DNA of 64,000 nucleotides from Leucobacter tardus (GTDB taxonomy: Bacteria > Actinomycetota > Actinomycetes > Actinomycetales > Microbacteriaceae): NCBI RefSeq assembly GCF_017583045.1, contig NZ_JAGFBF010000003.1, forward strand, positions 27,119-91,118, written 5' to 3'. A program made the translations under genes and the position numbers. Under the pieces are notes generated by a model that ran no database searches, was not told the origin of the DNA, and worked only from the letters and a program-made list of their open reading frames with translations. This document shows, in pieces, positions 54,001 through 61,176 of this stretch; positions within the stretch are counted from its first letter, which is position 1, and each line of letters starts with the position of its first letter.

Positions 54001-55567
54001 ACGACGACCCTGGCTGGAACCGCTCCCCGCGGAACTCTCGATGGATACGCTTCACGCGCGAATCTCTCGTGACGCCGAGCGAGGAGTGCCGGTCGGTCTC
54101 GTGGACGTTCCCGAGGAGCAAAGCCAGTCGGCCCTCACGCTGGACCTGTGCGCCGTGGGGCACGTCGCGATTCTCGGGGCGAGCGGAACGGGTAAGACCA
54201 GCGCTCTGGTCACCAGCGCCTGCGAGCTGAGTCGATCGTCAACGACCTCTCGACCGATTGAGATCTATGGGATCGATGCGACCGGCGGCTCCTTACATGG
54301 TCTCGAGGTGTTGCCGTCTGTCGGCGCTATTGCTTCGTCGTCCGACCTCGAACTCGTCTCGCGGATCCTCGAGCGACTCTGTCGAGTACTGAACGAGCCT
54401 CCGATCGGACATGTGCGCGCCGTGCTGCTGATCGATGGTTTCGCCGCGTTTCGTGAGGCATCGGCATCCTCCGCGGTCCCCGCACCATTGGACCTCCCAT
54501 TCGCCGAGATCCTCTCACGCGGGCGTGCCGCGGGGGTACATGTCATCCTCACCACTGATCGGCCGGGGGCGATCCCGGCCGCGTTCGCCGCGAGCATCCA
54601 GAGACGTTTCGTCCTGCGCCTGGTGAGTGAGAGCGATAGTGCGCTGCTCGGTCTGAGTACCGATGCGATGACCGTAGCCCCGCCCGGTCGAGGAATCATC
54701 GCCGGTTCGCAGGAGGAGTTCCAGTTCGCCTCGCTCGCCCCTCAATCTGGTCACGAGGCGCTCTTCCGGTCCGTGGCTCATCGCGCGGCAGAACTCGAGC
54801 GCGCGGGGGTACCGCGGGCGACTCGGCTGCACAACGCGCCGCGATGCATCGCCCTCGGTGCGCTCCCAGTGACCCATGCCGGGGGACCGGTCATCGGTAT
54901 CGAGACCACCGCGATAACGCCGGTGAGCATGCCGACAGCAGGACTCGCACTCATCGTGGGACCGCCCGCGTCAGGAGTGACGACGACTCTCGACACGTGC
55001 GTGCGCGCGTGGGTTCGCTGGTGCCGCGAACACGGCACGACAGCGGATACCGTGCTGCTCACGTTCGGCCGGTCGGCACTGCGGGACTCGTGCCAGTGGA
55101 CACGGTGTGCAATGGGCGAGCAACAGATCGGAGACCTCGTGGAAGAACTCCTGACCGACGTGAGCGGGGCAGATGCCGACCGGGCATCAGAGACTCTGCG
55201 CTCGCGACGATTGATCGTGGTCGAGCGGGCGATGGATTGCGACGATGATCGGGTGCTCGCACGCCTCGCGCTGCTCGCGCGACGAGTCAAGCGGTCCGGC
55301 GCGTTGATACTCATTGAGAGCGACCCGAACGCACTCCCGCACCCGCTGTCCGCTGCGGTACGACACCCGAGGTGGGGAATCTCCTTGAAACCGGATCCGC
55401 TCGACGGGAGTGGTCCGTTCCGCGAGTCCTTTCCGCGTCGCATCCGTCGGGAGGAGCCGGTAGGGCGCGGGCTGTTGATCCACGCAGGCAGTGTGGTGGG
55501 CGTGCAGGTCGCGCTCGCCGTTGACACGACGAGAGGTGATCATGAGCGAGCAGCTTGTCATTCATGA
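51062..55567 (+). CDS. eccC: FHA-FtsK/SpoIIIE ATPase of type VII secretion (EssC/EccC-like)
   Basis: The 1501-residue motor protein of the cluster. Residues ~1-92 form a small beta-type domain ending ESSGVQSGWEVRILHE that may be ubiquitin-like (YukD/EccD-like). An FHA domain (~107-200) shows NRVGRGAHNRVRIG, SVSRTH and SVNG. Two membrane helices lie at ~252-293. ATPase 1 is intact: Walker A GGTTGSGKS (710-718, Lys717), FLLFDFKGGAAF and Walker B Asp817-Glu818 in VIDEFATVANE. ATPase 2 has GASGTGKT (1039-1046, Lys1045), but Walker B is LLIDGF with Gly after Asp1125. ATPase 3 is degenerate, with GPPASGVT (Val1306 for Lys). The fused FHA and single long chain resemble Firmicutes EssC more than split mycobacterial EccCa/EccCb. 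Confidence 0.9.
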   Translation: MHLRLRVLGEHASSDDVVISCAPSVSVSEVARALQLRCDRRAWQDRSAVTHRGPVTLVGRPVDGNDAHVIDPGAALESSGVQSGWEVRILHEFDAAARLPRSTPIVGTVEVLDGVERGHRFSLIAGANRVGRGAHNRVRIGDRSVSRTHCVIDLRDRAVIRDLASVNGIAADGVRCQSVALPAPGARVVQIGDISLRVRVDGTWSRSHRVPKVGAPAGQVSYTPPPRVIATFAPAEHLLPRPPEHTASSRAPLVTMLAPAVLGIAMWLVTGSATSLVFAVLSPLLAGSVWMVERLRGRTQTRRGEAEFQRTLARERRVLTNAREREIDARSAEAPSTREIVHAARHRTRVLWTRRTEHGAFLSVRFGTGRSTSRTTCTVPEGGPQTQHDQLQSLADDFASVECVPIVERLSSAGSIAVCGPEETMSGIARALVLQLIGLHAPSDMRVVCFADAARASQWAWLGWAPHVDMTAGPLMTPHLADTDDDAAALVAALECEVERRAGNTAPAAPTARFAPESDAGDVPGVVVGGAGTRPTIVVLVLSEVHVARARLIRLAEYGPEFGVHLVWCAESSAAVPAACRTYVECDTESCRVGSVRAGLTTPLERAESVDIETAELTARRMAPLNAADILRETRNELADTVALRDLHEVDLTAGSDAILRGWRATGSVRADWSQGSRRVPAPLAATLGQGTDGPLRIDLRADGPHALVGGTTGSGKSDFLQTWVISLAASLSPEQVTFLLFDFKGGAAFADCALLPHTVGMVTDLSSHLADRVLKSLRAELRYREGLLVEAGAKDLLTLERASDVTAPPALVIVIDEFATVANEVPEFIDGIVDIAQRGRSLGLHLIMATQRPAGVITENVRANTRIRIALRMADDRESRDVIESPVASRISVTTPGRATVRLGRDAPVQFQTGHLGAVAQSSETESEIHVARLGFSSRPLFNDASATTPAPGEHRTTDLQRVVHAVRAAAADAKVRHARRPWLEPLPAELSMDTLHARISRDAERGVPVGLVDVPEEQSQSALTLDLCAVGHVAILGASGTGKTSALVTSACELSRSSTTSRPIEIYGIDATGGSLHGLEVLPSVGAIASSSDLELVSRILERLCRVLNEPPIGHVRAVLLIDGFAAFREASASSAVPAPLDLPFAEILSRGRAAGVHVILTTDRPGAIPAAFAASIQRRFVLRLVSESDSALLGLSTDAMTVAPPGRGIIAGSQEEFQFASLAPQSGHEALFRSVAHRAAELERAGVPRATRLHNAPRCIALGALPVTHAGGPVIGIETTAITPVSMPTAGLALIVGPPASGVTTTLDTCVRAWVRWCREHGTTADTVLLTFGRSALRDSCQWTRCAMGEQQIGDLVEELLTDVSGADADRASETLRSRRLIVVERAMDCDDDRVLARLALLARRVKRSGALILIESDPNALPHPLSAAVRHPRWGISLKPDPLDGSGPFRESFPRRIRREEPVGRGLLIHAGSVVGVQVALAVDTTRGDHERAACHS

Positions 55568-55862
55568 GGGTCATTCGAGGGCAGCGGCCACGTTCCTGAC
55601 CCGAGCTGCGGAGCACCTGAGTACACGGCAGGAGATTCCTGCGCTCGCCGCCGACACCCTGTTGGTCGGCGCAGGGGAACACATCGCGGATTTCATGCGG
55701 GCGCTGGAGTCCGCGCGATCCGCCGTCGCGGTGGCCGGTGGCAGTGCGGCACGAATCGTCGCGGCGTCGCTCCAGAACTCGGACAGCATCGATCTTTCGA
55801 TCTCGCGCGCGCTCGGGCCCGGGTTCGCAAGAGGCGATGAGTTCGGCGGGGACCAGCGATGA
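55542..55862 (+). CDS. Small helical type VII-associated protein, 106 aa
   Basis: The ATG at 55542 lies inside the last codons of the ATPase gene (26-nt overlap), after GAGAGGTGATC. The protein starts MSEQLVIHEGHSRAAATFLT and is mainly two Ala-rich helices (AAATFLTRAAEHLSTRQEI and HIADFMRALESARSAVAVAG), followed by a flexible Gly/Asp end. The layout recalls EspC/DUF2580-like secretion partners, but no diagnostic motif is present. Its stop overlaps the next ATG by 4 nt (ATGA). Most likely a second helical-hairpin substrate or a chaperone for the hydrolase downstream. Confidence 0.65.
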   Translation: MSEQLVIHEGHSRAAATFLTRAAEHLSTRQEIPALAADTLLVGAGEHIADFMRALESARSAVAVAGGSAARIVAASLQNSDSIDLSISRALGPGFARGDEFGGDQR

Positions 55863-57715
55863 GCGTACTGCCCACCCCATCGGAAGTGTTGCCAGAACCC
55901 TCGCCGATCGTGGGAAGCGCCGAGACGTTCTCCGCTGCAGCGAAATTCGCGGAGGCCATGCGCGCTCGCTTTCTAGATGCGGGACGAGAATTCACTTCAG
56001 CGTCAGCAGCGCTCGACCGGCAGGAGTCGAGACATACGGCCGCTACCTCGCGTCGCCTCCGTGACACCGTCATCTCGGGATGCGAACTCGCCGGCGTCTC
56101 GGCGGACGACGGCGGTCATGCTCTCGGGCGGCACGCCGACGAGGTCACTCGAATACATCGTGAGGCTCATGCGGTGGTGTCCGGAGTGGATGAGGCGCTG
56201 ACGCATTTGGCTGCCGCTGCCGAGACGCTGAGTGAAATCGCTTCGGAACTCGGGTGTTCGATTGCGCTCTCTTGGCGCGAGCGGGCTCCGGTTGCCCCTC
56301 CGGCGAGCGCCGTGCCGAGTGCACGCGCGGAAGCTGCCGGGGCACGGGCCTTCCTCATCGAAGCGGATCGCTTCGGAGTGCTCGACTCACGATGGAGAGT
56401 TGCGGCAGGAGTCTGGAACGATGCGGTGGAGTCCATCGAGGCGTCTGTCCGGCGTTGGCGGCGACTCGTCGATGAACGGACGCAGGCGGAGCATGCGCTG
56501 ATCGGGCGCCTCGATCGCACGTCACTCGGTGCGCTCATCCGCAACATCGAGTCTCCGGTCGGGCAGGAGAACGCGGTCTCCTCGGTCGTGGCCGGGTACA
56601 CGAGTGCTCGCACGGTCGCGGGGAGCGACAGCTTCGAGGCTCTCCTCGAGGGCACGCTAGCGCCGGGCGCTGCTGCCCGTGTTTGGAACGAAGTGGTGGT
56701 CGGGATGTCTCCGAGCGAGGTGGATGATCTTATCGTCGAGTACTCCTGTGAGCTCGCGAGCATCGATGGCATTCCCTTCTGGGTGATGAACCGGGCGGCG
56801 AGAGCGGTGCTCGACTGGGCACTCGAGAACGGTCTCGGCGAGCGTCGACGTCGCATGAGGCTCGCAGAGGTCGCGGCACGAATGGGGTTCACGCCGGGTG
56901 AGGTCGACATGCGCGAGTTCCGTGACGAACTCGCTGGGATTCGACGTGACGTGCGGCAGGCCGAACGTTCAGGTACGGGTGAGGTGCAACTGCTGGCGCT
57001 CGGGCGTCACGACGGGGTGGTGACGGCGGCAGTGTCCTTCGGCGATCTCGACCGCGCCTCTCGGATCGGCATGCTGGTGTCAGGGATGAAATCGGACGTG
57101 GGGGGCATCGACGACTCGTTCAAAGCGTTCGCGCGTATCCGGGAGCGCAATCCCGACGTGGGGATGGTCACCTGGGTGGGTTATCGATCGCCTGAAGTCT
57201 GGGAGGAACCTTTCCAAGCTCGCGCCGAGGCCGGACGTCTGACGCTCGCTTCGTTTCTCGACGGGCTCAGTGCGACGAGAAGAGACGATCCGCCGAGCCG
57301 CACCGTGGTCGTCGGTCACTCCTACGGGTCGAACACCGCTGCGGAAGCCCTGAAGCTCACGAGGGAGCCGGTCGACGCGTTCTTCACGATGGGGTCGGCG
57401 GGATTGAAGCCGGGTACGTCTGCTGAGCAGCTGCACGCTCGCGAACTTTACGCGACGCTTGCCGCAAAGGATCGAATCGCTCCGGTCGGCGTCAGCCTCC
57501 ATCTCTCTGAGCCTGGTCCTCGCGTCGACCCGCGCCAGTTAGACGGGGTGCGTGTGCTCTCTGCAGAGGAGAGCGGGTGGGGAAGAGGTGTGACGAGTCA
57601 CTTCCTGAATCCGGGCCAGGACTCAAGTGCGGATCGTGCAGTCGGATATCTGGATCCGAGATCCACCGTGGTCCATCAACTCAGCGCGATCTTAGGTGAT
57701 GACGACAAGGAATGA
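55859..57715 (+). CDS. DUF1023-type alpha/beta hydrolase with helical N-terminus
   Basis: A 618-residue candidate secreted effector. The first ~330 residues are helical and charged (EAMRARFLDAGREFTSASAA, ALTHLAAAAETLSEIASELG), like the long helical targeting regions of type VII LXG/EspB-type substrates. The C-terminal part is an alpha/beta hydrolase of the DUF1023 family: MVTWVGYRSPEVWEE, the nucleophile elbow VVVGHSYGSNTAAEAL with Ser488, DAFFTMGSAGLKPG and a late His in GVTSHFLNPGQDSS. No signal peptide is present. Start and stop overlap both neighbours by 4 nt. An esterase/lipase or toxin role is inferred from family and position. Confidence 0.82.
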   Translation: MSVLPTPSEVLPEPSPIVGSAETFSAAAKFAEAMRARFLDAGREFTSASAALDRQESRHTAATSRRLRDTVISGCELAGVSADDGGHALGRHADEVTRIHREAHAVVSGVDEALTHLAAAAETLSEIASELGCSIALSWRERAPVAPPASAVPSARAEAAGARAFLIEADRFGVLDSRWRVAAGVWNDAVESIEASVRRWRRLVDERTQAEHALIGRLDRTSLGALIRNIESPVGQENAVSSVVAGYTSARTVAGSDSFEALLEGTLAPGAAARVWNEVVVGMSPSEVDDLIVEYSCELASIDGIPFWVMNRAARAVLDWALENGLGERRRRMRLAEVAARMGFTPGEVDMREFRDELAGIRRDVRQAERSGTGEVQLLALGRHDGVVTAAVSFGDLDRASRIGMLVSGMKSDVGGIDDSFKAFARIRERNPDVGMVTWVGYRSPEVWEEPFQARAEAGRLTLASFLDGLSATRRDDPPSRTVVVGHSYGSNTAAEALKLTREPVDAFFTMGSAGLKPGTSAEQLHARELYATLAAKDRIAPVGVSLHLSEPGPRVDPRQLDGVRVLSAEESGWGRGVTSHFLNPGQDSSADRAVGYLDPRSTVVHQLSAILGDDDKE

Positions 57716-58401
57716 ATATGCATGTACTTTCTCAAATGCTGAAATGTACTCTTCTCTTCGCGATCTCCTGTTTGCTTGGTGGATGTGCATTGATGAGTGA
57801 TGCGGATGGAGAAACGTTGAACGACTCTCGACGATTGACCGGTGAAGAACGCTATGAGCGCGCCAGCGAACGATATGCCCACTTCAATGAACTTGTGGCG
57901 AGAGAACAAAAGGCGATCGACACGGGGGAGTGGGCCCTCTCTGGCATCCGAATCCAGGTGTACCCGCTCGATGGTGCAGGGATGGACCGCACCATCCGAG
58001 GTATGACTCGCGAGAACAGCTACTGTTTCGAGGCGACTCGCACACTTCCCACGGATTCGAAGATCTCTCACGTGTTGAAGGTGACGGGAGAACGGTGGCG
58101 GGCACGCGGTTGGACCGTCGAGGACGTCCGAAGCAGTGTGGACGGTAGCTCCCGGGTTACAGCGACCACCGAAGCCGGTGCTTGGTTTGCGCTTGAAGAA
58201 ACGAAAAACGGTGCACAACTTGCTGCATACACGCCGCCCTACTGGGGCACGTACATGGAGCTCGCCGACGACGTTCACGAGCGGTACGAAGCCGAGAAGG
58301 CACGAGGTGAGCATGCTCGGTTCGATATCGATGAAGACGAGCGGCTGCTCTTGCTTCCCGGAGACTACCGCCCGTTCCCGCGTTGGGACGCCGTCGACTG
58401 A
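57712..58401 (+). CDS. Lipoprotein at the end of the type VII-like cluster
   Basis: A 229-residue lipoprotein with signal LLFAISCLLGGC (lipidated Cys25). The mature part has a charged helix (RRLTGEERYERASERYAHFN) and a mixed domain (IRIQVYPLDGAGMDRTIRGM, KVTGERWRARGWTVEDVRS) ending in an acidic segment. No known family recognised. Its ATG overlaps the hydrolase stop (ATGA), which ties its synthesis to the putative effector; a surface lipoprotein is a common form for immunity proteins or membrane partners. Base composition is unusual: 57721-57780 is about 42% G+C by hand count, far below its surroundings. Confidence 0.78.
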   Translation: MNMHVLSQMLKCTLLFAISCLLGGCALMSDADGETLNDSRRLTGEERYERASERYAHFNELVAREQKAIDTGEWALSGIRIQVYPLDGAGMDRTIRGMTRENSYCFEATRTLPTDSKISHVLKVTGERWRARGWTVEDVRSSVDGSSRVTATTEAGAWFALEETKNGAQLAAYTPPYWGTYMELADDVHERYEAEKARGEHARFDIDEDERLLLLPGDYRPFPRWDAVD

Positions 58402-58446
58402 CGTGCCCGCACGAGCACGATACGCCTGTTCGCGTAAAGACGGCGC

Positions 58447-59742
58447 TCAATACCCGATGCTCAACTGCGGTGCACGCCAACTGTGGAACGCGTTCGCCAG
58501 TGCGGCGATCGCGACATCCGACCCGCGCACACGACCCGCGTCCGCCAACGCACGCACCGAAACACCGCCGAGGAACAACGACGAAAGCTCGACGATACCC
58601 AAAGCGACGCGAGGCTCACCCGACCCCTCGTCAGCGCCGACGCTCACCGAGCCGGACGCATCCACCTGCAGCAACCAAGCACCCGAGCCATAGCCCAAAC
58701 GATCGTCGACTTCGAGCACCACCGAAACCGGGGCGGCGTACGCTCGAGCCGACAACGCCGCCGGCACGTCGAGAATCCGCAGCCATTCGAAGTCGCGCGA
58801 CTCTGCAGTCACCGCACGAGTATCCAGGACCAGCCAGGGCAGCGGGTCATCAACAGGGCGATGATCCGCCGTCACCTGATCGACAAGGTCGTACTGCACC
58901 GCGAAACGCCACAGCGCCGCCTCCGCCTCTCGGCTCGCCGCCGCAAGCAGACGAACATCGAGTCGGACCGGCCCGCTATCAGGCTCGAACACGCGATACG
59001 CCATCGCGCCTCGCACCTGCCCCTCCGCATCGACGTAGCGCACACCACGGACGTGCTTGCCGTCCTCTTCGCCGGCAGCGATCCCGGCAAACTCCCGCCA
59101 CCGTTCAGACCAACCCCGCACATCTCCCGGGCGTTCCCAGCGGCCCTCCTCGTGCACCTCGCCGAGATGCACCGCGAGTTCCTCGCGGTCGATGAACTCG
59201 ATGCGTCCATCCGTCTCAGGGCCGACCCAACCAGCGCGACGCGTGTCGACGGTAAAACGGACTGCGGTCGTCGCGATCCCGAACCCGTATCTGCCGTAGA
59301 TGGTCGCCTCCGACGCCGTCAACCCGGCAACGGCGAGCCCGGCATCAGAAGCATCTCGCAACTCCCGTTCCAGCATGCTTCGAGCGATGCCGCGTCGACG
59401 GTGCGTCGGAGCCACCGTCACCGCTGAGATGGCCCACATCGGGACGCTGCCACCCGGAGTGGACATCTCAGTGATCCAAGAGCCGACCGTCGCGACCGGA
59501 ACTTCCGGGTGGAGCAGTGACGCATCGAAGACCGCAATGTGACGACGACCCTCCACCGCAGCGCGCTGAGCGGAGAGTTCAGCATCTGTTGGCTCACCCA
59601 TGAGGAACCCGCGTGCGCCCGCTCGAGACACCGCATCGATGCCGGCATGATCGTCATCGGCGATGACGCGATACTCGAGGGCGTCGGGTGCGGCATGCGC
59701 GGACTGGCGGTCGTGTGACGGGCGAGCGGGAGTCTGGGGCAT
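58447..59742 (-). CDS. Eis-family GNAT N-acetyltransferase
   Basis: A 431-residue protein of the Eis type: an N-terminal GNAT domain with acetyl-CoA loop VTVAPTHRRRGIARSMLERE and EATIYGRYGFGIATTAVRFT, a second degenerate GNAT domain, and a C-terminal sterol-carrier-like domain (LQVDASGSVSVGADEGSGEP, LSSLFLGGVSV) ending in a free carboxylate (SIGY) that often acts in catalysis. Eis enzymes acetylate amines such as aminoglycosides or lysines; the substrate here is unknown. It is divergent from nusA and lies on the right flank of the secretion-like cluster. The ATG follows a TAGGCT box by 6 nt. Confidence 0.88.
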   Translation of the reverse strand: MPQTPARPSHDRQSAHAAPDALEYRVIADDDHAGIDAVSRAGARGFLMGEPTDAELSAQRAAVEGRRHIAVFDASLLHPEVPVATVGSWITEMSTPGGSVPMWAISAVTVAPTHRRRGIARSMLERELRDASDAGLAVAGLTASEATIYGRYGFGIATTAVRFTVDTRRAGWVGPETDGRIEFIDREELAVHLGEVHEEGRWERPGDVRGWSERWREFAGIAAGEEDGKHVRGVRYVDAEGQVRGAMAYRVFEPDSGPVRLDVRLLAAASREAEAALWRFAVQYDLVDQVTADHRPVDDPLPWLVLDTRAVTAESRDFEWLRILDVPAALSARAYAAPVSVVLEVDDRLGYGSGAWLLQVDASGSVSVGADEGSGEPRVALGIVELSSLFLGGVSVRALADAGRVRGSDVAIAALANAFHSWRAPQLSIGY

Positions 59743-59748
59743 ACCTTC

Positions 59749-59754
59749 AGCCTA
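59749..59754 (-). promoter_or_regulatory. -10 box of Eis-like gene (leaderless-type)
   Basis: TAGGCT on the minus strand, 6 nt (GAAGGT) before the ATG at 59742. Confidence 0.45.
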
Positions 59755-59779
59755 GGCGGAATGACTCGGCAACGTGCGG

Positions 59780-59785
59780 TATCCT
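59780..59785 (+). promoter_or_regulatory. -10-like box of nusA
   Basis: TATCCT in the 95-nt divergent gap would start a transcript near 59792 with a ~46-nt leader carrying AGGAGGG at 59827-59833. No good -35 box seen. Confidence 0.35.
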
Positions 59786-59837
59786 GGGGGATTGACCCGT
59801 GAACCGTGCGGGCCGGACATGTGAATAGGAGGGCACC

Positions 59838-60836
59838 GTGAAGATCGATCTCGCGATGCTGCGTGGACTTGAGCGCGAAAAGGAGATTCCTTTCGAGGAA
59901 CTCGCCGAAATCATCGAGCAGGCCATCCACTCCGCGTACCTGAAGCATCAGGAGAACCAGAACCGTACCGTTCCGAACGAGCGAGATGTGCGCGTGACAC
60001 TCGACCGCAAGAACGGCGAGATCTCGGTCTTCGTGCCCGAGCTCGACGACGAAGGCCGTGTCATCGGAGAGGCCCAGCTGACGACCGACGAGTTCGGTCG
60101 TGTCGCTTCGGCCGCTGCCAAGCAGGTCATCAACCAGCGCCTCCGAGACCTGTCCGACGACGCTGTCCTCGGTGTCTTCAAGGACAAAGAGGGCAAAATC
60201 GTCTCCGGCATCGTCCACCAGGGTCCGAACCCTCGCATGGTGCACGTCGATCTCGGGGAGATCGAGGCGATCCTGCCCCCTGAAGAGCAGATTCCCGGTG
60301 AGGACTACTCGCACGGCACTCGGTTGCGTGTCTACGTGACGAGCGTCTCAAAGGGCACGAAGGGACCCCAGGTGACGGTGTCGCGCACGCACCCAGGTCT
60401 CGTTCGCCGCCTCTTCGAGCTCGAAGTGCCCGAATTGACGTCCGGGGCCGTCGAGATCGTCGCCCTCGCTCGCGAGGCCGGCCACCGCAGCAAGGTGGCC
60501 GTTCGTGCCAAGGAGTCCGGAATCAACGCGAAGGGCACCTGCATCGGTGAGATGGGGCGCCGTGTGCGTGCGGTGATGTCGGAGCTCGGCGAGGAGAAGA
60601 TCGACATCGTCGATTACTCATCGACGCTCCCGGTGTTCGTCGCGAACGCGTTGTCGCCGGCGAAGGTGACCGACGTCTTCATGCTGAACGAGTCGCTCAA
60701 GCAGGTGCGTGCGCTGGTGCCCGACTTCCAGCTCTCCCTCGCCATCGGCAAGGAGGGCCAGAACGCTCGCCTCGCGGCGAAGCTCACGGGCGCGAAGATC
60801 GACATCCAGCCAGATTCAATCATGGAGTCCGACTGA
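59838..60836 (+). CDS. nusA: Transcription termination/antitermination factor NusA
   Basis: NusA binds RNA polymerase and modulates pausing, termination and rRNA antitermination. The N-terminal domain starts KIDLAMLRGLEREKEIPFEE. The S1 domain has GKIVSGIVHQGPNPRMVHVD, and the KH domains include AREAGHRSKVAVRAKE and LSLAIGKEGQNARLAAKLTG. 332 aa, the short actinobacterial form without C-terminal repeats. The GTG has AGGAGGG at close spacing. It heads nusA-ylxR-infB. rimP, usually upstream, is not here. Confidence 0.97.
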   Translation: MKIDLAMLRGLEREKEIPFEELAEIIEQAIHSAYLKHQENQNRTVPNERDVRVTLDRKNGEISVFVPELDDEGRVIGEAQLTTDEFGRVASAAAKQVINQRLRDLSDDAVLGVFKDKEGKIVSGIVHQGPNPRMVHVDLGEIEAILPPEEQIPGEDYSHGTRLRVYVTSVSKGTKGPQVTVSRTHPGLVRRLFELEVPELTSGAVEIVALAREAGHRSKVAVRAKESGINAKGTCIGEMGRRVRAVMSELGEEKIDIVDYSSTLPVFVANALSPAKVTDVFMLNESLKQVRALVPDFQLSLAIGKEGQNARLAAKLTGAKIDIQPDSIMESD

Positions 60837-60850
60837 CTGCTAAGATAGTC

Positions 60851-61102
60851 ATGCTTCGAACCTGTGTTGCGTGTCGCGAGCGCGCGTCACGAGAGGATCT
60901 GCTCCGAGTTGTCGAGCACCGAGGTCAGCTCATAGCTGACGAGCGGGCCGTGCATCCCGGTCGCGGGTCTTGGGTCCATCCGACTCCACAGTGTTTGACG
61001 TTGGCGATGTCGCGCGGGTCTTTCGCGCGCGCATTGCGCGTGTCGAGCAAGCTCGACACGGTCCCACTAGAGAACAGGCTGAAATCACTCATGGATAACT
61101 AA
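60851..61102 (+). CDS. ylxR: YlxR/RnpM family RNA-binding protein
   Basis: A small (83 aa) DUF448 protein with the signature LRTCVACRERASREDLLRVV and GRGSWVHPTPQCLTLAM. In other bacteria YlxR/RnpM binds RNase P and influences its activity, and it is nearly always encoded between nusA and infB, as here. It lies 14 nt after nusA. The ATG has no strong ribosome site, suggesting coupling to nusA translation. Confidence 0.93.
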   Translation: MLRTCVACRERASREDLLRVVEHRGQLIADERAVHPGRGSWVHPTPQCLTLAMSRGSFARALRVSSKLDTVPLENRLKSLMDN

Positions 61103-61145
61103 TGAGCGGCTCAAAATGAGGTCCGTCCGATAATTTTGGTTCTCG

Positions 61146-61170
61146 CCTGTCTGGCGTGAACCCAGACAGG
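61146..61170 (+). promoter_or_regulatory. Hairpin overlapping the infB ribosome-binding site
   Basis: CCTGTCTGG (61146-61154) and CCAGACAGG (61162-61170) form a perfect 9-bp stem with a 7-nt loop. The right arm contains the first bases of the AGGAG site (61168-61172) for the infB GTG at 61177, so folding would hinder ribosome access. Confidence 0.6.
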
Positions 61171-61176
61171 AGAAAA

